A stretch of DNA of 64,000 nt from Gymnopus androsaceus JB14 (taxonomy: Eukaryota > Basidiomycota > Agaricomycetes > Agaricales > Omphalotaceae): assembly GCA_009733575.1 (NCBI GenBank), contig ML769434.1:233220-297219 (forward strand). Direction: 5' to 3'. How positions within the stretch are numbered: the first letter of the stretch is position 1; every line of letters starts with the position of its first letter. The position numbers and the translations under genes are program-made. A model generated the notes under the pieces. That model was not told where the DNA came from, did not search any database, and saw nothing but the letters and a program-made list of their open reading frames with translations. This document shows, in pieces, positions 32,811 through 44,669 of this stretch.

Positions 32811-33158
32811 AGTCTACGTATTTTGGTATCTATAGTAAGTTTTATAGGCTTTCATCATACTATCAGAAGTCCAATGCGATGATATTTCTCTAGTGATGTC
32901 CATCTGTCTATCTACTAATGCTCAACAGCATTCTTACTTGAGCGTCCTTCAAAGGCGTAATAGTCCCGGTACTTTAACAATTGGATGATTGACTGTGCAC
33001 AGCGTGTGAGTCTTGCCTTGTTTTTGTTTCCTTTGTGTACACACGTTACAATTGTGTCTTGTCTTTCTCTTCGATCTTCTCTCTACTTGCGTATTCTTGT
33101 AGGTTTCCCGTGCAGTTGCTCTTTCTTAACCGCAAGTCTGACGTTTCTATTAGACGAG

Positions 33159-33854
33159 ATGGCTCATTCAAAGAACTCATCCACATCTACTACACATACG
33201 TTGCTCCCAGAATCCTCGCATTCCTACCACGTTGTCCCTTCCGAAGACGAGTATTATCGCTCAACGGCTTCATCCACATGTTCTTCGCCTTTTCCGCAGT
33301 CAGGCTCGGACTCGGAATCCGACGAAATGATTCACAATCCTTTGGACCTACAATTGATTATTGCCACTACGTCGGAAACTCAACTTCGGGCGACGATGCT
33401 CAAGTTGGCCAGTAGCAGTACCCTATTCCGACATGCTATTGCGAAAGAGTTGCATTCGGGGCCTTCCTCACCGCAAACCGTCCGGACGAAATCTCGTAGT
33501 AGACGATGTCGGACTCAACTCCAACGTAGCTCCGGAAGTGGCAATAGATGTCCTCCGCTACCAACTTGTTTACACTGCCGTCAAGTTTTCGATGGTGGAG
33601 ATTCTCTGGATGTATGTTTCTACCATCCAGGTAAGAGTCAATCATGCTTCGAGCTCATATCTATGCTTACTCTATCGTATCCAGGCCAACTCGACGATGA
33701 AGTTTTTGAGTTTTTGTCCCAGACTCCTGAGGGTCGATCATTCAAGATTTTGAAGACGATTTCGATGTGGAGTTGCTGTGAGGAAGAGCCGGGAAGTATT
33801 GGTTGCTTCAGTGCTCCGATACACGAAGCTGAGCTTGGTCGAAATGATGTTTGA
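33159..33854 (+). CDS. Diverged paralogue of the neighbouring Cys/His-cluster protein
   Basis: The ATG at 33159 gives MAHSKNSSTSTTHTLLPES, a Ser/Thr-rich N-terminus, then NPLDLQLIIATTSETQLRAT, which sits where the neighbour has its Leu-rich segment. The cluster reads CLHCRQVFDGGDSLDVCFYH-PG; after a 56 bp intron (gtaaga...tccag, about 33631-33684) it continues QLDDEVFEFL, MWSCCEEEPGSIGCF and the stop. Cluster spacing matches the gene at 32158-32810, same strand, 350 bp upstream. They look like an old tandem pair; the N-terminal halves differ. Function unknown. Confidence 0.7.
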   Translation: MAHSKNSSTSTTHTLLPESSHSYHVVPSEDEYYRSTASSTCSSPFPQSGSDSESDEMIHNPLDLQLIIATTSETQLRATMLKLASSSTLFRHAIAKELHSGPSSPQTVRTKSRSRRCRTQLQRSSGSGNRCPPLPTCLHCRQVFDGGDSLDVCFYHPGKSQSCFELISMLTLSYPGQLDDEVFEFLSQTPEGRSFKILKTISMWSCCEEEPGSIGCFSAPIHEAELGRNDV

Positions 33855-34960
33855 TCATGCCAATGGTTTGAGGTGGTCTTTCTAGCTTGTTGTGCTCTCT
33901 ATGTTATATGGAACTGCAGTTATAATCGGTATAAATCATCCTGAATTTGTGATTCTTTCTTGTACTTATCTTTCTCTTGAACATGACTTTGATAGACAGA
34001 TGCCTGAAGGAGCATGTCTGTCTCTCATTTGATCCCCATAAAATGCGTCTGAACTCGTGTTGTATCTTCTCGGAGCAATTCCTTTTCAAACAATCATGCT
34101 CCCAACTTTGCACATTTTGCACGATATTCCCTCTATTCGTTCACCAATATCAGAAACAGAGGCTCAAGTCACTACTCTCAAAGTGGAGCTGCTCAGCTGG
34201 CCTATCCATCACCTCCCCTATACAACGTGTACCCACCGAACTCTCTTCCATTTTTGAATGGTATTGTTTTTGGTCATGCGAAACCTTTTTTTTCGAAGAG
34301 CTGCTGAAACACGGGCCTCCGGGATCGCACTGACTAGTGGTGTCTGTGCGGCATGGAGGAAAGCTGCACAAGTGGAGCGTCTGAAATGATAGCCTCATTT
34401 CTCGAGCGGAGTTCAAGTCTTGGAAGGTGCAGATGTACCTTATTAATAGTTGATTTTACGGAGCTTGTTGAATCTTAATATTCTCTTCTCGCATCCAGTT
34501 TCTTGAACGGAATACTCCCCTCCGCACTATCATTCCTTTATTCAACCTTTATTTCGGGCCCATCCTCTTACTGCGGCTCGTTCGGCAACGCTGTTTGCTA
34601 GTATCCTATACTTATTCCAAAGTTCAAACTTTCTTGGGCTCCAACCGACTTCAGAACTCCAGAACCTCACATCCGACGTACACCATGATTTCCTTTCGCA
34701 AACGTTCTTGTATGCACTTGCGGTGACTTGAAATGTTGTTCGTGGTATATTCCACTCAAGGACATAATTGGCAGAAACCTCTCCCTAGTTTGAATACAGA
34801 TTCATTTTCCTCTTTTCCACATTGATCACTCAAAACCTGGAGAATTTCAACTTACACCTCCCCACCATCGTACTCGGATCACTACTACTTCCTGTAGTGG
34901 CAATGTCACGCACTGCGACGAGTAACCAAGTTTTAGCTTCAGTATCTTTCCATTGCGGAT
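33855..34960. other. Intergenic, nothing recognised
   Basis: Short frames only. The last part (from about 34930) begins the 5' flank of the duplicated F-box unit. Confidence 0.5.
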
Positions 34961-35053
34961 GATGAAGGGACAATGTTTCCAATCTCATGCAGAAGCTCCC
35001 ACAGAGGGTGCGTCGCCAAGCACTCGGTTACGTCTCTTCTTTCTACTACCACC

Positions 35054-35885
35054 ATGTTGTTTCCATTGCTTGCACTCCCTGAAGAACGTATTAAAATTGT
35101 GGTGGAATGCCTCGCGTTCAATTTCGTCTTTACATTTATCGAGCGCCAAAAGCCCGTGCTTCACTCGAAATCATTCCAGGAGACTGAAGTTCTCCCTCTG
35201 TCTACGGTAAATCGCCAGCTACGATGAATATGTTCGCCATTTCTGTTCCGATATGTCGGCGTAAAGAGTAGTACAGACGCAGAGAAACTTACACGCATGT
35301 GTCTTGCCAGCAAAGCCTTTGCATCGTCTATTAGGTGCGCGGACTCTCAGACGAGATAATTGAACTTGTAATCGATGAATGCTGAATGTAGGTCAATCGA
35401 TCTTCAAGGCCGTCATCGGTTTTCGACGCAAATGCTTCTCATATCTTCCTGTGATTATTGCTAGAACTCTCGCAAATAAATTCAATGTCTAGTGCATGCT
35501 GGAAGATGTCAGCCGCTGATGACTAGTTATTCTCGATTGACGGCTTGGGCACCGTTGTTCTGTCCTAACTAGAGAGAGAAAACTTGCGGCGGTATAAAGG
35601 CTATCGCAAATAGATAACAGCTATTAGTTTCGTTCTGACGGGGTTCTAGGAAACATACATAATCCTCCATGTTTTCGACCTTTCATTCTTTGAGACCACT
35701 GAAATAGGGAGAAAGCGCGGAGGCGTTATCATGAGTGGGTAATCTTTATATCGAGGAGATTGCTGCCGAAAGTCAGACCGACCAGTTTGCTTTTCCAGAC
35801 TGCTCACAAACGCGCAATTGTCCGAGTTCATAATCATAGCATCGAGATTCGTAGTTCCAAGAAACTGGTAGTACATTGTTAACAA
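35054..35885 (+). pseudogene. F-box-like gene copy 1, stop codon and internal deletion
   Basis: The ATG at 35054 gives MLFPLLALPEERIKIVVECL and FTFIERQKPVLHSK, about 90% alike to the copy at 39297. At 35225-35227 a TGA replaces the Arg codon CGA of copy 2 (a C-to-T change in a CpG). After the first intron region the copy follows to the ATTCAATGTCTAGT word near 35487, then lacks roughly 0.6 kb that is present in copy 2 and picks up again at the caattgtccgagttcat word near 35815. It cannot make a full protein. Confidence 0.8.
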
Positions 35886-36464
35886 GAAAGCATAAAAGAA
35901 GGGTGCCGTGACTTCGGAAGTTGAGAGTTTGAGTATATAACTGAAATGAGAATCGATAAAGCTAATACACGTACCTCAACTGAAGCATTTTCTGAACTGA
36001 CTGAGCCTGTTTGTTCGGTAGGAAGATTCTCTTTTTGGCGTTATCCGACGTAAGGCTTATCGCTCCAACATAGCTTCATCGATGTTTTGAGCTGTCTACT
36101 AGAGTCAGCATTGGCCATATTTCAGCGGCCTTGTCACTCAATCGCGGAGTCTTCCTCAATCGATCTCCCTGGGTCAAGCGCGTCAAGAACCTTCTGGAAG
36201 GTTGTATCAGATTTGACCGTCCAACGGCCGCTCGTTATTCTTCATCGCAACAGCGTATGCAAGTAGGTACGCGTAGTGCAAGTGGTCCGTAGTCCGAATT
36301 TCGGTTTGGCGCGAGCACTTCATCGATATTAATGTATTAATTCCCAGTCGGCTCGAAGGTTAATTTGGAGGCTACAGTTGCAGTTGCCATTGTTATTGTT
36401 AACGAGATGTTGAGGCATACGCGTCGCACGTGGTCAGGGTCACCTCCTTTCTCTTTCCTCCACC

Positions 36465-38999
36465 ATGGTCAAAATCACAGAAGAAATGTGGGCGAATAAA
36501 CTGGCCAAATCGATCTTCATAGAGAAAATACACGAACGCGGCAAAAACGATTACGGCGAAAATCATGATCTTCAAAGCTGTTCCTCTCGAAGAAGCCTCT
36601 AAGAAACGCGCCAGACCTCGTCATACTCAAAAATTTGCGTTCTGAGGTTCCTCCTCCGACCTCTAATAGGCTTTGGTCGATGCTGAATAGCTTGACTGTC
36701 GAAGCCAACAGTGGTAGAGCGGAAGGGCAAATTTTGAATAGAATGGCCAATCTCATGCGCGCTACAATACGGAGCGAGGAAGGCAACGCGTTGTTTAAAG
36801 CTGGAAACTATAAAGCTGCAATTCCAAAATATATTGAAGCTATGGGTTACCTTCTGAAGCCGCTCACCAGATGACAGTCAGCTTCATCTTCCCTCTCCGA
36901 CAGTATTGGAGCCAGCCTTATCTGACTATCGGTGAAAATTGCCTTGAGAGCCAAGGAATGTGGATGGAGTATTTGGACATCCTGGCTTTGGGAGGGAATA
37001 TTACACAGTGCTATAGTAAACTTGGAGATCATGTTCAGGTAAGCAAAAAATCACTTGCCATCCTAACGCGACTGAGGCCTTTCATAGACTATCGACTGGA
37101 TACAGGAGGTAATCTCGATGATTGTCTGTCAGCGACAAGCTTTGAAGGATACGCCATCTTGGAAAGACTATCACCTCTCACTTGTCGAATACTGGATGGT
37201 AATGCTCTTTTTTAACTTTCCCATTCCGAAACCATTTCTTACAGTGACAATGCGCCTTCGCTTACAGTTCCGTATCAAAAGTCAACTTCGTGGTTACACC
37301 GAATTTGCGGCTCTCGGTAATACCGGTTTGGCTGCAGCATATGCTCACGTCGCTGTCGCAGATTATGACCGACCTGATTCTGCGAAATACCCGAAAATCG
37401 CTGCATTGGAAAAAGACATGGATATCGCTAAAATGTTCGCTTTCCGCCATCCCGACCCCAATCAAATCGACAACGTGAAAATAGTTTGTCCGGAGATTCA
37501 GGTTCAAGGTACTTGGGAGAGGCTAGAACTATCCTCTGAAGCTCAAGGACGACGTCCACGCGGGAGATGTGCGCATTCTAGTTGGATTTGGAGGAGTCGG
37601 CTATACATCTGCTTGGGTGTGGCTGATGTAGGCCCACCACAGATGGAAGTCAAGGACATGTGGTAAGCCATCAGCTCAGTCGTTTGGATTTTACTTTGAA
37701 CTGTTCCAAGGTATCTTGACCTGAACACAAAGACTTGGACGCGGCTACCAGATGTTCCGACGACGCGTCTCAATGCTGGATTAACATCCGTCAGACCCAT
37801 TCGAGTCTGGCGGGACAAGGCTTATCTTTTTGTTGGGACTCAGTCATTGCACGTCTTCGACCTGGTCACCGAGCGATGGTCAATCTTGAAAACCACTCTT
37901 CCCCGCGGAAAGGTGTGGCCGTATTACTCGTCCGGCACAGTCAAAGGTTTCGCGTCGACACTTTTCGAGGGCAAGTTCTACGTGTTTGGTGGAGAAGACG
38001 GTGGAAACCCACTAGGTAAATATATTAGTTTGTATTTTGAAGCGTTCTGTTCTGATAGCACGTATAGGTCAAAACATCTTCATGGTTCTCGATCTCACAG
38101 CCAATAAATGGGAACATCTGAGCGGATCGTCAGAGAATATCCCAAAAACATTCGAACCCAATCTTCGTGCCGTTCCATGTATGTGGACCGCTCCAAACCA
38201 ACGCAAGATCTTCATCATGTATGGGAGCGCCAACCGAACACAGGCTCGCTATGATAATGCAGCTGGAGCTGGTGAAATCGATTACACCTACGACGACTTT
38301 TGGAGCTATCATGTCGATGACAAGAAATGGGAACGCGAACGTCTCCGCGGAAGTTATCCTTCCCCTCGAACTGAAGCAGCTTCTGCCTTTTCCGATGGTA
38401 CAGGTAGAGCAGTGGTGTATGGTGGCTATCATGGAAGTATGAAGACGCTGGACTCTGAGACGCCCTGGGGGAGCCCGGGAGAAATTGATCGTAGTGGGTG
38501 CTTTGAATTTGCGGTCTTTGGGGATACATTTGTGTATAATCCAGAATCGAGGATATGGCAGCATGTCTTGGTGAGAGGCTTCCCGTCCTATCGAGCGATG
38601 GCTACGATCGCTTGCGATCCTGATACTGGTAAGGTATATCTTTTTGGAGGTAAGGTTAGAGTGTTGCGACATGACATTCCAATTTCTGACTGTTCCTTGG
38701 AAGGCTATACCAACTCGGATTTTGTACCATCCAAATCTATAGTGGGCAGGGTTCACAATGACGTTTGGATGTTGAAGATCGATTTGCCGGGAGGTAACTG
38801 GAACGCAGAAGACATACAGCGCGATCGTCGCAACGAAAAGATGGGACCTTGGATGCGTTGCTTCACCTGCGGAAATTGTGGTATCACCTGGCAAAAGTGT
38901 GGTGGGTCCTGCGGAGGCAAGTACTATTTTTGTTCGAAAGAATGCCAGAAAGCAGGGCGAGACGAGCACAAGGAAAAGCAAGGTTGTCGAAAGCTGTAA
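36465..38999 (+). pseudogene. Kelch-repeat MYND-finger protein copy 1, frameshifted 5' half
   Basis: This aligns with copy 2 (41295-43780) over its whole length. The ATG at 36465 gives MVKITEEMWANKLAKS, but the frame is lost at about 36565 and again near 36630 and 36870 by small indels (copy 2 reads GENVKDIPLQEASSKR at the first of these). From the exon GTWERLELSSEAQG onward the kelch part is open: WYLDLNTKTWTRLPD, LHVFDLVTERWSILK, KFYVFGGEDGG, RIWQHVLVRGFPSYRAMATI. The MYND finger FTCGNCGITWQKCGG...YYFCSKECQKAGRDEH is intact to the stop at 38999. A downstream start could give a short kelch-MYND protein. Confidence 0.78.
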
Positions 39000-39116
39000 A
39001 AGCTGTAAAAACGACATTTCGGGCCCAATCTGTTCAGATGAATTTTACTTCAATGTAATGTACATATTAATGCGTAATTACCAAGCTATAGAAGTATAGG
39101 CGGAAGAAGTAAATTC

Positions 39117-39296
39117 CAAGGTAAGATACAGTGTAGGATACATGGGTTTCGTCGTGTGCAATTCGAAGGACCTTGAACCTATCAGAACATTCCTCGATAA
39201 TGATCACGAAGGCCAGACGCACAATCATGCTGCTTTATCTCACACGCGCGCTAAGCGCTCGGTTAGTACTCAGAGCGTCTTCTTTCTGCTACCACC
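39117..39296 (+). other. Duplicated 3' flank of the kelch gene ending in a PP1-inhibitor remnant
   Basis: 39117-39236 matches 43917-44043 (gatacagtgta, cgaaggacct, ccagacgcacaatcatgctg). The match stops inside the last three codons of the PP1-inhibitor gene that follows kelch copy 2, so a scrap of that gene's end is present here, fused to the upstream region of the F-box gene at 39297. The words cgcgctaagcgctcggttag in 39246-39265 recur at 63957-63976. Confidence 0.8.
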
Positions 39297-40528
39297 ATGT
39301 TGTTTCCATTGCTTGCACTTCCTGAAGAGCTTATCAAAGCTGTAGTGGAATGCCTCGCGTTTAATTTTGTATTTACATTTATCGAGCGCCAAAAGCCCAT
39401 GCTTCACTGGAAATTATTCCAGAGGACTGAGGTTCTCCCTCTGTCTACGGTAAATCACCAACTACGACGAATATGTTCGCCATTTCTGTTCGGATATGTC
39501 GGCGTAAAGAATAGTACAGACGTAGAGAAACTTACAAGCATGTCTCTTGCCAATAAAGCGTTTGCATCGTCTATTAGGTGCGCGGATTCTCAGACGAGAT
39601 AATTGAACTTGATAACCGGTGAATGTTGAATCTAGGTCAATCGATCTTCAAAGTCGTCATCGGTTTTCGACGCAAATGCTTCTCTATCTGCCTCATTATT
39701 TGCCGAATCTATCGCAAATAAATTCAATGTCTAGTAGCATGCTGGACGATGAGCCGCTTGACACTGCCGCGAAGTCCCATCTAGTCCCGACGACCTTCAC
39801 CTTTGGATCTTTGGCACTCCAAATCAACCTAGATGAGGAAACGATTTCAGATGGACGCGGACTCACCGCCCTCGAAGAGCATCTTTCTCGCGACGTGCGG
39901 TTGAGGCATTTACGCATCGAATCGAACAGATTTGAAACCGAACTGCTGAACCAGTCTTTTGGAGAGCACAAATTTGCTGGTCTTTGCGAACTTACGATAC
40001 AGCTGGATGCGCATCCTATCTCTCTGTCATGGCTCCCCGAGTTTTCACGCGGACACCCTCTTCTGAAGAAGATCAGCTTTGCTGATGCCATTACAAATGC
40101 CCAGCCGCTCGCGCAGGATGTTTTCAAATGTAAACCTATCATTCCTTTCATTGAGCCCTTCCTTCGGAACGAGGGACTTGACGGTACTACGTATATCCGA
40201 GGCTTTGCTGTTAGTCGGGCAGAACCGAGTTCAGCTTGGCGCGTCTCTGGGATGCATTTATACATATGCGGCGAGTGGTCATCAGGGCGGCTTTTGAATG
40301 TCGTCCATTCTTCATTTCCTCGAATTTCCAAATTGACCATTGACACCGGAGATACAACCTGTCCCTCTGTACGTCGATTCCCATCTGTTGCACTCTCGAA
40401 TTAGGCTAATACCACCTTGTACTTAGGATGAACTAGTCGACCCTCTTCCTCCCTGTAGTCGGTCAATCTTTTGGACCTTGAAAACCAAGAAATTAGCACT
40501 GATGAGTTGGAAGTCACTATAATAACTA
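39297..40528 (+). CDS. F-box-like protein copy 2
   Basis: The ATG at 39297 gives MLFPLLALPEELIKAVVECL, an F-box-like helix, then STVNHQLRRICSPFLFGYVG. A GT-AG intron (about 39585-39637) joins FASSI-R to SIDLQSRHRFSTQML. The remainder resembles the leucine-rich C-terminal part of basidiomycete F-box proteins: LSQINSMSSSMLDDE, FGSLALQINLDEE, RHLRIESNRFETELL, LCELTIQLDAHPI, ISKLTIDTGD. The last exon is uncertain: an intron from 40367 to 40427 would give DELVDPLPPCSRSIFW and a stop near 40526. Copy 1 (35054) is broken and a third copy begins at the right edge of the window, so this is the only complete one here. Confidence 0.65.
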
Positions 40529-41294
40529 TAGGATTTCACGCCACAAGGATTGAGATGGCCGGGGCTGATTTAACGTTGACGGGATTCCAAAAAGCTAGAG
40601 GTTTGTTTTTTCAGATCACTCAGACGAGCAATTGTCCGAGTTCATATCAGATGATATTCGTAATTCCAAGAAACTAGTAGTAATTACTTGTTACCGAGAA
40701 AAAAGAAGACGTCCTGAAGGTTAGAATTTGAGTGAGTCGACGAAGCCAATACACGTACCTCAAAAACGCTCGGCAGGAGATGGTTCATGGTACCGCTTGA
40801 GCGGAGTATTCTCTGAGCTGCCGAACCTGAGGCCTGATCGTTGGTTCTCTTTTTGGCATCATCCACAAGGCTCATCGCCCAATATGCTTTTGAGCTGCCT
40901 ACCAGAGTCATTAAAGAAAGCATTGGGCCATGCTTCAGCGGTCTTGTCGCAGAGAACTGCAACCAATCTTTCAATTGGGACTCTTTTGATCGATTTACCT
41001 GGTCGCCAAGAATCTTCTTAGAGGTTGGGCAGATTTACCAGCCGCTCCGTTATTTCTTTCCTCGTACACAGGAACGCGTATGCAAGTAGTTCTTAGTCTT
41101 TTTTGGACGAGATGTTCGATTTGGCACGAGCTCACTGAGATTAATAATAATGTCGATGGTTGGAGCCATTGTTAATGTCGTCGCTCAAGTTAACGCAAGT
41201 ATGAGTAGAGTTCAAGTCTGAGTACAGTTGAGACAAGACACGCGTCGCACGTGGTCAGGTCAGATCCTAGGCCTCCTTCTTTTCTTCCTTCACC
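40529..41294. other. Duplicated intergenic region
   Basis: Similar to 35815-36464 upstream of kelch copy 1 (for example aatacacgtacctcaa and gcgtcgcacgtggtcag in both). A minus-strand open stretch (HGPMLSLMTLVGSSKAYWAM, near 40920-40860) has a partial counterpart in the other copy; it may be a relic exon. Otherwise nothing recognised. Confidence 0.45.
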
Positions 41295-43780
41295 ATGGTC
41301 AAAATCACAGATGAAATGCGGGCGAATCAAAAGGCCAGATTCGAACTCATGGAGAAAATCCACCCACGCGTCAAAAACGACTATGGCGAAAACGTTAAAG
41401 ATATTCCTCTCCAAGAAGCCTCCAGCAAGCGCGGAGACCTTGTCATGCTTAAAAAACTGCGTTCTGAGGTCCCTCCTCCGACACCTGATGAGCTTTGGTC
41501 GATGCTAAATAACAGTGGTAGAGACGGGCAAATTTTGAATGGAATGGCCAATCTCATGCGCGCTACGATACGGAGGGAGGAAGGCAACGCGTTATTTAAA
41601 GGGGGAAACTATAAAGCTGCAATTCCAAAATATACTGAAGCTATGGGCTACCTTTTGAAGCCGCTCGCCACTGAAAGTCAGCTTCATCTTCCCTCTCCGC
41701 AGTATTGGAGCCAGCCATATCTGACTATTGGTGAAAATTGCTTGGAAATGGAGTCTGCGATGTGGATGGAGTATTTGGACATCCTGGCTTTGGGCGGGAA
41801 TATTACACAGTGCTATAGTAAACTTGGAGATCATATCCAGGTGCGCAAAAAATTACTTGTCGTCTAACGCGGCTGAGGGCTTTCATAGACTATCGATTGG
41901 ATACAGGAGGTAATCTCGATGTTTGTCTGTCAGCGACAAGCTTTGAAGGATGCGGCATCTTGGGAAGACCATCCCCTCCCATATGTCGAATACTGGATGG
42001 TAATGCTTTGTTCAATCTGCTTCAAACCCATTTCTGACAATGCGTCTTCACTTACAGTTCCGCATCAAAAGCCAAATTCGTGGTTGCACTGAATTTGCAG
42101 CTCTTGGTAATACCGGTTTGGCTGCAGCATATGCTCAAGCCGTCGAGGAATGCCTCCGAACTGATTCCGCGAAATACCCGAAAATCGCTGCATTGAAGAA
42201 GGAAATAGATCCCGTTAAAATGTTCGCTTTCCGCCATCCTGACCCCAATCAAATCGACAAGGTGAAGATAACTTGCCCGGAGATTCAAGTTCAAGGTACT
42301 TGGGAGAGGCTAGAACTATCCTCTGAAGCTCAAGGACGGCGTCCACGCGGGAGATGTGCCCATTCTAGTTGGATCTGGAGGAGTCGGCTATACATCTGCT
42401 TGGGTGTGGTTGATGTATGCCCACCACAGATGGAAGTCAAGGACATGTGGTAAGCCGTCGGCTCAGTCGTTTGGATTTTATTTTGAACTGTTTCAAGGTA
42501 TCTTGACCTGAACACAAAGAATTGGACGCGGCTACCAGATGTTCCGATGACGCGTCCCAATGTTGGATTAACATCCGTCAGACCCATTCGAGTCTGGCAG
42601 GACAAGGCTTATCTTTTTGTCGGGACTCAGTCATTGCACGTCTTCGACCTGGTCACCGAGCGATGGTCAATCTTGAAAACCACTCTTCTACGCGGAACGG
42701 TGTGGCCGTATTACTCGTCCGGCGTCAAAGGTTTTGCGTCGACACTTTTCGAGGGCAAGTTCTACGTGTTCGGTGGTGAAGATGGTGGAAACCCACTAGG
42801 TATAATTTTCCTTTCCGTATTTGAGGCGTCCTGATGGTATGTATGTACAGGCCAAAACATCTTCATGGTTCTTGATCTCACAACCAATAAATGGAAGCAT
42901 CTGAGCGGATCGTCAAAAAATATCCCAAAAACATTCGAACCCAATCTTCGTGCCGTTCCATGTATGTGGACCGCTCCAAACCAACGCAAGATCTTCATCA
43001 TGTATGGGAGTGCCAACCGAACAAAGGCTTGCTATGATAACGCAGCTGGAGCTGGTGAATTCGACTACACCTACGACGACTTTTGGAGCTATCATGTCGA
43101 TGACAAGAAATGGGAACGCGAACGTCTCCGCGGAAGTTATCCTTGTCCTCGAGCTGAAGCAGCTTCTGCCTTTTCCGATGCTCTAGGTAGAGCAGTGATA
43201 TATGGCGGCTATCATGGAAGCTTGAAGACGAGGGACTCGGAGATGCCCTGGGGGAGTCCGGGAGAGACTCGTCGTGGTGTGATATTTGAATTTGCGGTCT
43301 TTGGGGATACATTTGTGTATAATCCAGAATCGAGGATATGGCAGCATGTCTTGGTGAGAGGCTTCCCGTCCTATCGAGCGATGGCGACGGTCGCATGCGA
43401 TCCGGATACTGGTAAAGTGTATCTTTTTGGAGGTAAGGTTACAGCGTATCTCTGAGATTTTAATTTCTAACTGATCCTTGAAAGGCTTTACTAACCCGGA
43501 TTTTGTACCATCCAAATCTATAGCGGGCAGGGTCCACAATGACGTTTGGATGTTGAAGATCGATTTGCCAGGAGGTAACTGGAACGCAGAAGACGTAGAG
43601 CGCGATCGTCGCAACGAAAAGATGGGACCTTGGATGCGTTGCTTCACCTGCGGGAATTGTGGTATCACCTGGCAAAAGTGTGGTGGGTCCTGCGGAGGCA
43701 AGTACTACTTTTGTTCGAAAGAATGCCAGAAAGCAGGACGAGACGAGCACAAGGAAAAGCAAGGTTGTCGAAAGCTGTAA
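41295..43780 (+). CDS. Kelch-repeat protein with N-terminal TPR-like region and C-terminal MYND finger, copy 2
   Basis: The ATG at 41295 starts MVKITDEMRANQKARFELME. Residues ~90-130 (RREEGNALFKGGNYKAAIPKY) have the TPR consensus, and LGNTGLAAAYAQ may be a second helix pair. Kelch blades follow: RCAHSSWIWRSRLYICLG, MWYLDLNTKNWTRLPD, LHVFDLVTERWSIL, KFYVFGGEDGG, MVLDLTTNKWKHLSG, RAVIYGGYHG and GKVYLFGG. The C-terminus is a MYND-type zinc finger with CFTCGNC, CGGSCGGKYYFCSKEC and H/C ligands in DEHKEKQGC. Introns include 41841 to about 41907, and short ones at 42451-42497 and 42800-42850. All exons read in frame. MYND and kelch modules bind proteins; the role is unknown. Its last codons are duplicated at 48072. 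Confidence 0.85.
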
Positions 43781-44030
43781 AAATGACATTTCGTGGTCCC
43801 ATATGTGTAGATAAATGCTACTTCAAGTTACTTCAATGTACATGTTAATGCGTATATGACTGTCTAATGCCAAGGATATATAGCGGTATTCTCAAGTGGA
43901 TGCAGCGGAAGAAGTACATTCCAAGGTATGATACAGTGTAAGATACATGGATTTCGTCCTGTGCAGTCCGAAGGACCTAGAGCCTAAGGTATCAGAATAT
44001 TCCTCGATAATCACGACGCCAGACGCACAA

Positions 44031-44578
44031 TCATGCTGCTTTATGCTTGCCCTTCTTCGAAGAAGGTGCCATTTCGTATGCGTTATTAGGAGAATCGCCA
44101 TGTTCTATATGTTGGACAGAAGAGCCAGAGTCGCTGCTCTCCAGTCCTGGGCCATGCCCGCCAGCAGGACCGTGGCTATGTCTATGAGAAGCATGGTTAT
44201 GATCGCAAGAAGAATCGGATTCAGTGTCTGAATCGTCTTCGTCGGAAGATTCATCGAATGCTTTCGGTTTATGATATATGCAACAAACTGAACAGAATTC
44301 AAGCTCAGAGATCTTGAAATAAACACAAAAAGACATACTTTTTGAAGACTTTTTCCCCGCTCCTTCATTATCCACTACATCTTCTCTCCAAATAACCTTT
44401 TGTCGAGGCTTGCGCGTAGATGCACGAAGCTTCAAAGTACCAGTTGTAGAATTGGCAGGATCGTTGGATGAACCTTCGTCTTCGCTTGGTGGTGCTCCAG
44501 GTGATCGTTATAGTTCGAGAGCCGTCACCAGGAGCAGAAGTGTTGGGACGACGCATAGCAGAATGTGCGAAATGACAT
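44031..44578 (-). pseudogene. PP1 inhibitor (Ypi1/PPP1R11 type) copy 1, frameshifted
   Basis: It is nearly identical to 48375-48920. Two small insertions break the 5' exon: one extra T just after the start (gaatgtgcg against gaagtgcg, near 44563) and an extra base near 44502 (ccaggtgatcg against ccggttatcg). The downstream part still encodes [18 protein letters not shown], the intron and [15 protein letters not shown] to the stop at 44031. Confidence 0.82.
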
Positions 44579-44669
44579 GACGATTGAAGAAAGAGATGAC
44601 GCAGGCGCTTATTGCTGTTTCATTGCCGCCTCGGAGCTTTTTAACTTGCTTCCGTCCATATACAATCTA

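Noticed and set aside
34000..34860. Possible gene between the Cys/His-cluster pair and the F-box copy
   Set aside because: Only short frames on both strands with no motif or splice-consistent joining.
38130..39017. 295-residue minus-strand frame opposite the kelch-MYND gene
   Set aside because: Antisense shadow of a clearly coding exon with kelch and MYND motifs.
39696..40346. 216-residue minus-strand frame opposite the F-box gene
   Set aside because: Antisense shadow; the plus strand has the intact duplicate-supported reading.
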